A DNA stretch of 47,273 bases from Strigamia acuminata (taxonomy: Eukaryota; Arthropoda; Chilopoda; Geophilomorpha; Linotaeniidae). Each line of letters begins with the position of its first letter. Position 1 is the stretch's first letter. The stretch covers positions 1-47,273 of the forward strand of contig CASHSZ010000097.1 in assembly GCA_949358305.1 (NCBI GenBank), given 5' to 3'. Below, in pieces: positions 31,791-44,425 of the stretch. The notes under the pieces were generated by a model. That model saw nothing but the letters and a program-made list of their open reading frames with translations, was not told the origin of the DNA and ran no database searches. The translations under genes were made by a program, and so were the position numbers.

Positions 31791-32844
31791 ATGCAAGATC
31801 ACGCGGTACGACGCACGGACTCCCAGCGCACGGAATGCACGGACTTTCTGTGGACTTCCCGTGCACGGAAGACCGGCGCGGACATTTCCATTGGAGACCA
31901 GCGCAGAATTACCTACAGGCAATTCCGAATCAAAGGCTTCTTTATGGTTTATACATTACTTTGCAGTAGGTATGCCTGGCCTTGATTTGAAAGTGCAGTA
32001 AATTCTGCTGAATGCAGTGTTTTAAACTCGCAGCAATTGCGATGGTGCCAACTATTGGAAAATAAATTTAAAATGTAAAACCAAAGAATTTGTAAAAAAA
32101 ATTTGTTTTAATCAATTGCAATAATGATATTCTACTTAATTGTTGGATTATGAAACGTGAAACCAATCCCATGATTAGGAAATATAAATTTTATTAAATT
32201 CATCGTGTATCTCACATCTCACATTCACTGCCATTTACTTAGTGTCATCCAAAAATCAGGTTTTATCAAATCCTGAGGTTATTCTAGTACGTCTTAACTG
32301 CCCGGCAGGTCGCGCAACCTGTGGAGCAACAATTGATGTAAATAGTGCAAGCAGCACGCACGGGAAAGTGCGCACTGATGGGTCCATGCCAGTGCAAGTA
32401 CATTGGGTAATGTATTATTGCGAGCGCGCGTGTTTTCACACGATTACAATGTGCTGATTAAACCAACAGCATTATAGAAGCATTATAGACTGATTATATT
32501 GTATAATTTTTATTTTAACAAAACCCTGAATTTCATTTCTAATCGGTTTTTTTTTTTATTGACGCGCACAGAAGCGTTGTAGCATGTTCACACAATGTGG
32601 AATTTGCAAATTTGAGAAAGCGGCTTTCCCAAGGTTGATAAAACGCGCGCGATCGTGCGGAATATACAAATAAGTGAAATCCGCAAAATCAGCCATGAGA
32701 CTGCGAACAGGGGGTCAAGGTATAGGCCGCCGTAATGTTAAAAATAGGGTCCCTTTCGCACTCCGAGAAATCCGCATGCGCGCCATAAGGTTAAGCACTC
32801 CAGAAGCGTGTGTCGCACGCGTCGGCGCGCCGCTAAAAACATAT
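31791..32844. other. Unit terminal segment, no gene
   Basis: Mixed sequence with CACGGA repeats at 31810-31880, then AT-rich DNA. Near the end CTCCGAGAAATCCGCATGC resembles the unit start TTCCGCGAAATCCGCATTTC, a weak direct repeat spanning the junction. Short frames at 31791-31985 and 32242-32457 are unrecognised and not supported as genes. Confidence 0.5.
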
Positions 32845-33205
32845 CCTTTTCGCGGATTGGCTTCCGCGAAATCCGCATTTCGGGGGCGACTATTCTGGGG
32901 ATTCCGGGTGGACCAAACTCTTCCGGAAAACATCCGGGGTGGTGTTGGGAGTGTCAATAGACTGTTTTGTGTCAAGGTTGTCAATTTTCATGTGAGTATT
33001 GGAAGGTTCATTTCTGCACATTCTCATGTATTTTTTTTCACAGGAGCGACAAGGAGCGATGAAGCGGGATCGAGCGAGAGTGGGTAAAATAAACTGGTTT
33101 ACGTCTCCAATGCGCGTTCAAGATGGAATACGAACTCGGAATCGACTCCAACACGCGTTCGCGTGACATACGGACGCATTCACGACCCAGATCAAAAAAT
33201 GATCT

Positions 33206-35478
33206 CGTATTCGACTCGCTTTCTAGTCGAGTACGAATTTTGCCCTTCTTCAACGCGAAATCGTATTCGACTCGTTTTCGAGTCGAATGCGAATTTTGCC
33301 CTTCTTCAACGCGAAATCGTATTCGACTCGTTTTCGAGTCGAGTACGAATTTTGCCCTTCTTCAACGCGAAATCGTATTCGACTCGTTTTCGAGTCGAGT
33401 ACGAATTTTGCCCTTCTTCAACGCGAAATCGTATTCGACTCGTTTTCGAGTCGAGTACGAATTTTGCCCTTCTACAACGCGAAATCGTATTCGACTCGCT
33501 TTCGAGTCGAATGCGAATTTTGCCCTTCTTCAACGCGAAATCGTATTCGACTCGTTATCGAGTCGAATGCGAATTTTGCCCTTCTTCAACGCGAAATCGT
33601 ATTCGACTCGTTTTCGAGTCGAATGCGAGTTTTGCCCTTCTTCAACGCGAAATCGTATTCGACTCGTTTTCGAGTCGAATGCGAATTTTGCCCTTCTTCA
33701 ACGCGAAATCGTATTCGACTCGTTTTCGAGTCGAATACGAGTTTTGCCCTTCTTCAACGCGAAATCGTATTCGACTCGTTTTCGAGTCAAATACGAGTTT
33801 TGCCCTTCTTCAACGCGAAATCGTATTCGACTCGTTTTCGAGTCGAATGCGAATTTTGCCCTTCTTCAACGCGAAATCGTATTCGACTCGTTTTCGAGTC
33901 GAATACGAGTTTTGCCCTTCTTCAACGCGAAATCGTATTCGACTCGTTTTCGAGTCAAATACGAGTTTTGCCCTTCTTCAACGCGAAATCGTATTCGACT
34001 CGTTTTCGAGTCGAATACGAGATAGTCGATGACCCGTTCCCGGACTTTGACTCGTACGACTCGTATTCGAGATGTATTCGAGATGTATTCGAATCGTATT
34101 CGAGTCGCATTCGAGATGGTCGATGATTTCCACTCGCTCGTATACGCGATGTATACGAGCTCGTATTTTGATCGTAATCGTAAACGAATCGTTTACAAGT
34201 CGTATACAAGTTGTATACGACGTGTATACACCTCGTATACGAACGAAGTTTGGAAAATCCACCGGATACTTACTACGACATGAAAACACATAGTAGTCAC
34301 ATACGTCTTATTTGGAAATTGTGTTTTCACAAACTTCGTTCGTATACGAGGTGTATACACGTCGTATACAACTTGTATACGACTTGTAAACGATTCGTTT
34401 ACGATTACGATCAAAATACGAGCTCGTATACAACGCGTATACGAGCGAGTGGAAATCATCGACCATCTCGAATACGACTCGAATACGATTCGAATACATC
34501 TCGAATACATCTCGAATACGAGTCGTACGAGTCAAAGTCCGGGAACGGGTCATCGACTATCTCGTATTCGAGTTGTTACGAGTTCGTATTTTGATCGTAT
34601 TCGTATTCGAATCGAATTCGAATCGTATTCGAATCGAATACGAATCGAATTCGAGTCGTATTCGAGATGGTCGATGATTTCCACTCGCTCGTATACGCGT
34701 TGTATACGAGCTCGTATTTTGATCGTAATCGTAAACGAATCGTTTACAAGTCGTATACAAGTTGTATACGACGTGTATACACCTCGTATACGAACGAAGT
34801 TTGTGAAAACACAATTTCCAAATAAGACGTATGTGACTACTATGTGTTTTCATGTCGTAGTAAGTATCCGGTGGATTTTCCAAACTTCGTTCGTATACGA
34901 GGTGTATACACGTCGTATACAACTTGTATACGACTTGTAAACGATTCGTTTACGATTACGATCAAAATACGAGCTCGTATACAACGCGTATACGAGCGAG
35001 TGGAAATCATCGACCATCTCGAATACGACTCGAATTCGATTCGTATTCGATTCGAATACGAATCGAATTCGATTCGAATACGAATACGATCAAAATACGA
35101 ACTCGTAACAACTCGAATACGAATCAAAGTCCGGGAAACAAAAATCATCGACCATCTCGTATACGATTCGAAAGCGAATCGAATACGATTTCGCGTTGAG
35201 AAAAGGCAAAACTCGCATTCGACTCGAAAACGAGTCGAATACGATTTCGCGTTGAAGAAGGGCAAAATTCGCATTCGACTCGAAAGCGAGTCGAATACGA
35301 TTTCGCGTTGAGAAAAGGCAAAACTCGCATTCGACTCGAAAACGAGTCGAATACGATTTCGCGTTGAAGAAGGGCAAAACTCGCATTCGACTCGAAAACG
35401 AGTCGAATACGATTTCGCGTTGAAGAAGGGCAAAATTCGTATTCGATTCGAAAGCGAATCGAATACGATTTCGCTTGG
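33206..35478. repeat. Fold-back block, copy 2
   Basis: Left 56-bp array 33206-34021, palindrome 1 at 34011-34571, palindrome 2 at 34562-35122 and reversed 56-bp array 35154-35478, as in copy 1. Confidence 0.95.
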
Positions 35479-37485
35479 GAAAAGGACTCGAATGCGCCTC
35501 CACGTTGCAATGCGCATTTGTGTAAACGATGATGGAATCCCCTGCTTAAATACTGGCTATCGCGTCACGTAACAGCAACGTGCCACGTCACGTAATTGCA
35601 ACGTGCCGCGCTATGCCACACAATGTGCCGCCGCGATAGGCCATCGAACCTGAATGTGTGTGATGCGAAACGCGCGAGTACACGCGCGGAGAACGCGCGG
35701 CAATGCTAGCAACAGGAGCGCAACTGCCCAAGAAATTGCTCAACAATAAAAGGCACGTGGAAGCACGTGCCTGAAACAATAGGCACTTCAAATAAAGTTA
35801 TTGTTAAAAAACGGGCTTGAAAACCAACAATTACACAATAATTAAGGGGCAAGAAATGAACTTTGCTGCAATGCAAAGTTCTCAAAATACAGAGAAATGA
35901 AAGTTACACTTGTATAAAGAATTGACAATGTTTGAAACCAATAAAAACTACAAAAACACACTTGTAAAAAACCCAAAACAACCCCCAGAATGAATTATTT
36001 GACTCAAATTAACCCTAAAACGGTCTTGGAGGTCGTGCAGACGACAGAGTCGGATCGGAAGGTTGCTAAAACCTGACGCCAAAACTAGCAATGGGACAGC
36101 TAGTTAGAAAACAGCTTTTTCATCAATCATGAACGCTGAAAACCTCACCCAGGGGTAGAAAATGATGGAGAGAACGTTTTCGCCATCTAAAACGGTCTAA
36201 AACGGCTCTAAAATGCCTAAACCGGCGCCTGGAACGTGGCGCAGTTGTTGGGTCAAATATTGTCAAAAATCAGTGGAAATTTGTCAAATACTGGCAAAAA
36301 TCTGCTGAAATTTGTCAAAAATTGCCAAATTTTGGCGCAAGTTACGTGAGGTTTGCGCGCATCCAACTATGACGAAAAATCCACGCGTGTGCACGCGCGA
36401 TTTACTGGCGCGTTGGAAGCGTTAAAATAAATTTTTCCAATGTCTAATACAATTTGCACCGAATTATGGCAATTTTTGACAAATTTACATGGATTTTTGC
36501 CAGTATTTGACAAATTTCCACGGATTTTTGACAATATTTGACAAATTGCAGACAAATTTCAGACAAATTTCAATTAATTTTAGAAATTTTATGAGAAATT
36601 TCAGCAAATGTTTGAGGATTGAGGAAATCTTCTGAAATTTGTCAAATATAGGCAAAAATCTTCTGAAATTTGTCAAATACAGGCAAAAATCTGCTGAAAA
36701 TTGTCAAAAATTGCCCAAATTCCGTGCAAGTTTTGCAAGTTTTGCGCGCATCAAATCGTATGCGCGCCTATACTATTGCACGAGCGCATTGACGCGTGAT
36801 GAACACCGATTACGTTTACGAAGTGAATTCGAGCTACAAAAGTATCGAGTCGCCATTCTATGATGGAAAAAAAAAATTAAGTGTAAACAAACAAAATAAA
36901 AACTTTAATATACAAGAAACGTACAATTCCACTCAACTTTGTTTCAAATTTTATTTATTGGATCATTGAAAATAAACAGTAGTGTTGTGCACTGTACGCT
37001 TAAGTGTTTACCGGCGATGCGTTGTTTTGTGGTGGGGATTTGCCTCGATAATTGATCTTTTCTCTTTGTTTGCAATATTTTTTTGGCCTTTTTTGTTGAT
37101 TTTTCGGTTTGAAATTGTTTTTTTTCCGGTGTAATTTAAGTGGTGGAAGGTTGTTGGGGTGTGTTGAGGGTAATTTTGGCGGTTTTTGGGTCGGGATTAG
37201 TGTTTTCTGCGATTTTTGATCGGTATTTGGGGTAACGCATGCGAATCGCCGTCGATGCGTCGACCGTAGCAAGTGTGGTTGAAGTGATTTCGTTCATTCG
37301 TTATTTTAATGAAAATTAGGTATTTATTGTGACCACACGAGCACGTAGCAAGTGCGCGCGCAAGTTAAATGTGTAGAGGCCTGTGAGAAAATAAAACGTG
37401 CGTGGAAGCGGCGTAAATATTCTTTGGTGACTGCCATGGGTTTGTGCTTTGTCGTGGGCGCGATATGTCTGCGATATATATGCGT

Positions 37486-37877
37486 TAGGGATGAGAACGG
37501 GACCAATTTTCGGGTCCCGACCCGTCCCGGGTCCATTACGTTAGCGTAATACGCGCGTATGATTGCATAATTGAAATAAATCAGTATTAAGCCTAATATT
37601 AGGCCTAATAATGCTAAAATAAAGTAAAGAAACAACAATATTTTGGTCATACAGTGTAATTTACTTTTAATAATGAGTTTGTTGTTGTTGTTTATTTACT
37701 TTATTTTAGCATTATCAGGCTCAATATTAGGCTTAATAGTGATAAATAACAACTGGAATTAGAAAATTGTCTCCGCCTCGCAGTACGAATTTAGCAACTG
37801 TAATCCCGTCCCGTCCCGTATCCGCATAGGGCAAACATTACCAGTCCAGTCCCTATCCCGGTCCGTTCTTATCCCTA
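37486..37877. mobile_element. Ac-like hAT MITE, copy 2
   Basis: Same element as at 25905, with the same 8-bp duplication ATATGCGT at 37478-37485 and 37878-37885. It was duplicated together with the large unit rather than inserted separately. Confidence 0.95.
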
Positions 37878-40800
37878 ATATGCGTGATGTAGCGCGTTTG
37901 CGCGCGCGATCTAGTGCGTTTGAGCGCGCGATGTAGCACCTTGAGCGTGTCCAAATGTGTACAGGTGCTCAAAAGATGTGCGAGGGCTTCACGTGCATAC
38001 ACGAAGCATAAACGTGAAGAAAACAGCAGAAGCAGTTGTGTGTGATATTTATAAAACCACATCACACAAGGGAATACTACTAATGATACAAAAAGCAATA
38101 AACTTTATGAATATTGAAATAAACTTACAAAATGGTGGAAAAAACATGGCGTACTGCCTTGAATATATGCCGGGATGTTATCAATCTTCCGGGCCCCATG
38201 TGTGTTTGATTTTAGTCCTAATTTTGGTGTATTTTTTTTTTTTTGCCTTGGTTTTTCTCGTTTCTTGGAGAGTGCTGAGGCATGCCGAGGTGTTCTCGGG
38301 CGTGTGCGCCTGTTGAAGATCGAGCGTTTCATATTTTGTGTTTAATAAGCCTACCGTGGTGCCTCGAGCGTTTATTAATTTCTCCACTCGAGGCACTTCA
38401 CTAACACCTCCCCGGTGTTTAAACGAGTAGCGGCGCTTATTTGACCCCGGTGTTTACTGTTTAAAATTGTCGTGTGTTTTCAAAGTTCTTAATTTGTTTA
38501 AAAGCAAACAAAATGGATATTTGTTAATTTTTATTTGATTTTATCAATTTCTATTGGTTTCTTGCTGATTTTTAATCGGTTTTTCTCTATTTGTGACAAT
38601 TTTTGCCAATTTTAATCGTTATTTGTCATTCTGAATTGATTATTGTCCGATTTCAGTCGATTTTTGTTGATTTTTAATCATGTTTGTTCGTTTTTAATCA
38701 ATTTTTGTCCCATGCCTTACGATCAGTTCGAATAATTGACACCATACTGTGCTGTTACTCGTATTCAAGATGGCGTCGCAAACTCAAGGCCGAATTCCGC
38801 TGATTTCATTTATTGCGACTGTTTGCGCTCCATACGTGTGAAAAGGATTATGGGAAAAATCCTCAATGCAGGCCATTTTGGTGTTAAATGAGCGAGGAAG
38901 GCAGGAGATGAGAAAAATTTGTAAAATTTCAAAAAAAAGCTAAACAATCAAAATTTACATGAAGATCAATATTTCTGGCTCGAAATGCATGTATCAGCAA
39001 TTTCGGGATATTTTCGGGGTGAAATTGACTCGTTCGGAACACTGGGAAGGAACCCCACCCCGCATTCCCCATGCGTCGGCGCGCGCGTAGACGAAAATTC
39101 AAATCCAGGTGTTCAGACGGCCCCACGTTATTTTCGGGTTCCAAGTTGGGTTTCACAAATGTACCGTATTGCCTCGAATAAACGCCGGGACGTTTATTAA
39201 ACTTCTCGTGTGTGTTTAATTTTGATCCGCATTTAACTGTTTTTTTTTTCACCGAAAGTTACTTCATTTTTTATTAACATGGAAAAAGAATGAACCTTTA
39301 CAAAATACTAATAATAACGTTATAATAAGCAGTTACAATTGAAATTAAAACAACATTTTTTTTTTAATTAGAAACCAAAGCAGAATCATCCCTAAATTCT
39401 GACACGGCGTTGTCAAACAAACAGTTGGCGCCAAAACGAGAAATTAGGCAACAAAACATTTTGAATGCTACAAAAACACATTAAATAACCATAAAACAAA
39501 TAAAAATAAATACAACAGCTAAACCAAATTGTAATAAACAAGACAGCAAAGTGCGGGAGTGAGTGACAACGCCAAAAAAACGCCCGAAAACGCCCCAAGA
39601 ACGCACCAAAACGCCCCAAGAACGCACCAAAACGCCAGATAACCGTGCAACTTGAGGCAAAAAACATGCAAACATAATTTTTTGCTTTGAGTGGCACGAT
39701 TTTCAGGCTTTTTGGAGCATTTTGAAGCGTTTTGGGGCGTTTTAGAACGTTTTTGCTTATTTTTTAGCATTCTCATGCGAGCTCGCGCGTGCAGGCGAGA
39801 AAAAAACAAACTTATTTCTTCAAGAGTTAAAAAAAAAATAACCCTAACCAGGAAATTACTGTAAAAACAACGGCTTGCCTCGAATAAACGCCGGGGCGTT
39901 TACTAATTTTCAAGACTGGAAGTGAGGCGAGATGTTGTTTGCTTTATTTGTTAAAACAAATTAGGCGTCACTAATTCACCTGTATTAGGGTTTCGGTTCT
40001 GAGAAACCGGACGAGGAGTCACAATAACGGGACACGGGAAATTTCAAAACTTACCGGTTTCGTCAAAACGCCATTGAAACGTTACATTTTTATAGCGTGT
40101 CAATGATAAAAATGGTCATTTTGGATGAAAAACGGCCATTTTGGATGAAAAATGGCCACTTTTACTATAAAAAATGGCTGAAAATGGCCATTTTTACTAT
40201 GACAAATGGCTGAAAATGGCCATTTTAATAAAAAAAGGCCATTTTTACTTCGAAAATTGGCTAAAAATGGCCACTTGAGTGAGTGACAACGCCAAAAAAC
40301 GCGTGCAAACGCCTGCGAACGCCCCAAAACGCCCCAAAACGCCAGATGACAATGCAACTTGAGGCATAAAACTTGAAAACACAATTTTAAACGTCACAAA
40401 AGTTGAAACAAAGATGAAAAATTAATTTTTTGCCTCAAGTTGCGCGATTTTCAGGCCTTTTGGAGTGTTTTTGAGCATTTTTTGGCGTTCTCAGCGGCGT
40501 GTTTGCCTCAAATAAACGCCGGTTTAAACAAAAAATGACGTCATTTTTGGTTTAAAATTGAAGTAAAACACAAAATATTTTAGTTTTTAAATGCAACTGG
40601 TCTAAATTTTGTCAAATGTTGTCATACTTCTTGAAAGTCATCATTTATTGATAAAAAATTTGAAAATTTACCTAATTGTAGCATGTATTTGTGGTTAGTT
40701 TTGATTTGAATTCAAACTGTAATTTTTTGCTTCGAGTTGCGCGATTTTCAGGCGTTTTGGGGCGTTTTTGAGCTTTTTTTGGCGTCCTCGGGCGAGCTCG

Positions 40801-43800
40801 CGCGTGCACGTCACAAGTAACCCTAATCAGGAAAGAACCTACAAAAACTATGGCTTGCCTCGCATAAACGCCGGGGCGTTTATTCATTTTCAAAAAGACA
40901 AATGAAATGGATAAATAAAGAAATTAGCGGGGAAATCCAACATGGCGCCCACTTCAAATCCGCTAGAGCGGCAAAACACGACATTTGAATTTCAACACAA
41001 GAATAAAATCAAGAATACACACTGTATTGAATAAAATAACATTAGGAAATGTAATTTCCTACAACAAAAGCACTATTTATTAAAAGAACACTTGAAAATA
41101 ATCGTTTGCCGAACGGAATGAACTCGGTCAGCAGCGCACAAGTGCGTACCGACAACGAACGCTCGAAACGACAAAACGACCGTTCCGGGACAAAAATAAA
41201 GCAAACCAATCGACAGATCACCCCCAAATTAGTCTAAATCAATTCTAAAACCTATCCATAACACAAGAATAAGGTCCAAACAAAAGGTTAGAAGTTTGAA
41301 CACAACCGAATTAGATTAAGAAATATGACGTCACGCGTCTTACGCAAGTGATCTGTAAATCGACGAATGCACTAAAAATCATCCAAAATCACACAAAATG
41401 AGCAAGAATTAAAGAAATAAGACACAGAGAAGTAATAAAACTTTAAATAGCAATGAATAAAGATAATATCAATATCATAGACACTAAAATTCATGAAAAC
41501 ACTGTAACTTTTAATAAATCACAAAAAATGAAAGTTTAATATGTAAAAATATCTAAAAAGCTGAAATTCAAGAAAAGCAAAAATTAAAGACACTTTGTTA
41601 ACTTTAATTAAGACAATAAATGACATAAAATCCGGACACAACAATTATTCCATTTTGGATGAAAAACGGCCCTTTTGGATGAAAAACGGCCATTTTGGAT
41701 GAAAAACGGCTAAAAATAACCATTTTTCTATGAAAAATGGCTAAAAATGGCTAAAAATGGCCATTTGATTGAATGACAACGCCAAAAAACGCCCAAGAAC
41801 GCCCGCAAATGCCTAAAAATGCCTAAAAACGCCCCAAAACGCAAAATGACAATGCAACTTGAGGCAAAAAACATGAGAACACAATTGTAAACGTTACAAA
41901 AGTTGAAACAAAAATAAACAATTAATGTTTTGCCTCGAGTTGCACGATTTTCAGGCGTTTTGGAGTATTTTTTGGCGTTCTCAGGCGTACTCGCGCGTAC
42001 ACGTCACTGCCGAGTAAAAAAAACATACTTATTTCTTCAAGAGTTAAAAAGGAAGTAACCCTAATCAGGAAAAAAAATGCAAAAACAATGGCTTGCCTCG
42101 AACAAACGCCAGAAGTGAGGCGAGATGTTGTTTGCTTTATTTATTAAATCAAATTAGGCGTTGCTAATTCACCTGTATCTCTTAGTTCGACGTAAGAACA
42201 CGCGCTTTTTTTAAAATGAAAGCCCAAGTTGGGTTTCATAAACGTACCGTATTGCCTTGAATAAAAGCCGGGGTGTTTATTAATTTTTAAGACCAGAAAC
42301 GAGGCGAGATCACGACTCAAGATTAAGCGAGAAGAAATAAACGTGTTTCTTCTAAAGGAAGTAACCCTAATCAGGAAAAACTTACATAAACAATGGTTTG
42401 CCTTGAATAAACGCCGGGGCGTTTATAAATTTTCAAGACGGGAGGCAAGGTGAGATGATGATGCGGTGCGACGCGAATAAAAGCCCAAGTTGGGTATTGC
42501 CTCGAATAAACGCCGGGGCGTTTATTAATTTTCAAAACCGGAAATGAGGCGAGATCAAAACGCCATTGAAACGTTACATTTTAATAACGTTTCAACGATA
42601 AAAACGGCCATTTTTGATTAAAAAAACGACTAAAAATGGCCATTTTACTATAAAAACGGTGAAAAAAAAACATTTTTACTCTGAAAAATGGCTAAAAATG
42701 GCCATTTTGACGAAAAACGGCCATTTTTACTACGGAAAATGCTAAAAATGGCCACTTGAGTGAGTGACAACGCCAAAAAACGCCTGCGAACGCCTGCGAA
42801 CACATAAAAACACTCCAAAACGCCAGATGACAATGCAACTTGAGGCAAAAAACATGAGAACACAATTTTAAACGTCACAAAAGTTGAAATAAAGATGAAA
42901 AATTAATGTTTTGCCTCGAGTTGCGCGATTTTCAGGCGTTTTTGAGCGTTTTTTAGCATTTTTTGGCGTTCTCAGGCGTGCTCGTGTGTACACGTCACTG
43001 CCGAAGAAAAAAACAAACTTATTTCTTTTAGTTAAAATGTATTTCAAGCTTTAACAGGGGTTTAAACAGGAAATGACATCATTTTTAGTTTAAAATTGAA
43101 GTAAAACACAAAATATTTTAGTTTTTGAATGCAACTGATCCACGTTATGTCAAATGTTTCCATTACTTCTTGAAAGCCAAAAAATTTGAAAATTTAGCTA
43201 ATTTCAGCATGTATTTGTAGCTAGTTTTGATTTGAATACACACTGTAATGTTTTGCCTCGAGTTGCGCGATTTTCAGGCGTTTTGGGACGTTTTGGAGCA
43301 AAAAAAACAAACTTAATTCTTCAAGAGTTAAAAAGGAAGTAATCCTAATCAGGAAAAGCCCACAAAAAACAATGCAAGATCACGCGGTACGACGCACGGA
43401 CTCCCAGCGCACGGAATGCACGGACTTTCTGTGGACTTCCCGTGCACGGAAGACCGGCGCGGACATTTCCATTGGAGACCAGCGCAGAATTACCTACAGG
43501 CAATTCCGAATCAAAGGCTTCTTTATGGTTTATACATTACTTTGCAGTAGGTATGCCTGGCCTTGATTTGAAAGTGCAGTAAATTCTGCTGAATGCAGTG
43601 TTTTAAACTCGCAGCAATTGCGATGGTGCCAACTATTGGAAAATAAATTTAAAATGTAAAACCAAAGAATTTGTAAAAAAAATTTGTTTTAATCAATTGC
43701 AATAATGATATTCTACTTAATTGTTGGATTATGAAACGTGAAACCAATCCCATGATTAGGAAATATAAATTTTATTAAATTCATCGTGTATCTCACATCT

Positions 43801-44425
43801 CACATTCACTGCCATTTACTTAGTGTCATCCAAAAATCAGGTTTTATCAAATCCTGAGGTTATTCTAGTACGTCTTAACTGCCCGGCAGGTCGCGCAACC
43901 TGTGGAGCAACAATTGATGTAAATAGTGCAAGCAGCACGCACGGGAAAGTGCGCACTGATGGGTCCATGCCAGTGCAAGTACATTGGGTAATGTATTATT
44001 GCGAGCGCGCGTGTTTTCACACGATTACAATGTGCTGATTAAACCAACAGCATTATAGAAGCATTATAGACTGATTATATTGTATAATTTTTATTTTAAC
44101 AAAACCCTGAATTTCATTTCTAATCGGTTTTTTTTTTTATTGACGCGCACAGAAGCGTTGTAGCATGTTCACACAATGTGGAATTTGCAAATTTGAGAAA
44201 GCGGCTTTCCCAAGGTTGATAAAACGCGCGCGATCGTGCGGAATATACAAATAAGTGAAATCCGCAAAATCAGCCATGAGACTGCGAACAGGGGGTCAAG
44301 GTATAGGCCGCCGTAATGTTAAAAATAGGGTCCCTTTCGCACTCCGAGAAATCCGCATGCGCGCCATAAGGTTAAGCACTCCAGAAGCGTGTGTCGCACG
44401 CGTCGGCGCGCCGCTAAAAACATAT

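Larger units (their letters stand above)
21264..32844. repeat. 11,581-bp tandem unit, copy 1
   Basis: Everything from 21264 repeats after exactly 11,581 bp. Copy 1 follows satellite B directly. It holds no credible gene: its long frames lie in short tandem repeats open in several frames. Sub-regions are listed separately below. Add 11,581 for copy 2 and 23,162 for copy 3. Confidence 0.98.
32845..44425. repeat. 11,581-bp tandem unit, copy 2
   Basis: Complete second copy joined to copy 1 without extra bases. Differences noticed from copy 1 are minimal, for example A at 31201 versus G at 42782. All sub-features of copy 1 recur with an offset of 11,581. Confidence 0.98.

Noticed and set aside
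32674-33087. 137-codon frame across the unit junction (and 44255-44668)
   Set aside because: It exists only where two units meet, has no recognisable motif, and is overlapped by an equally long antisense frame.
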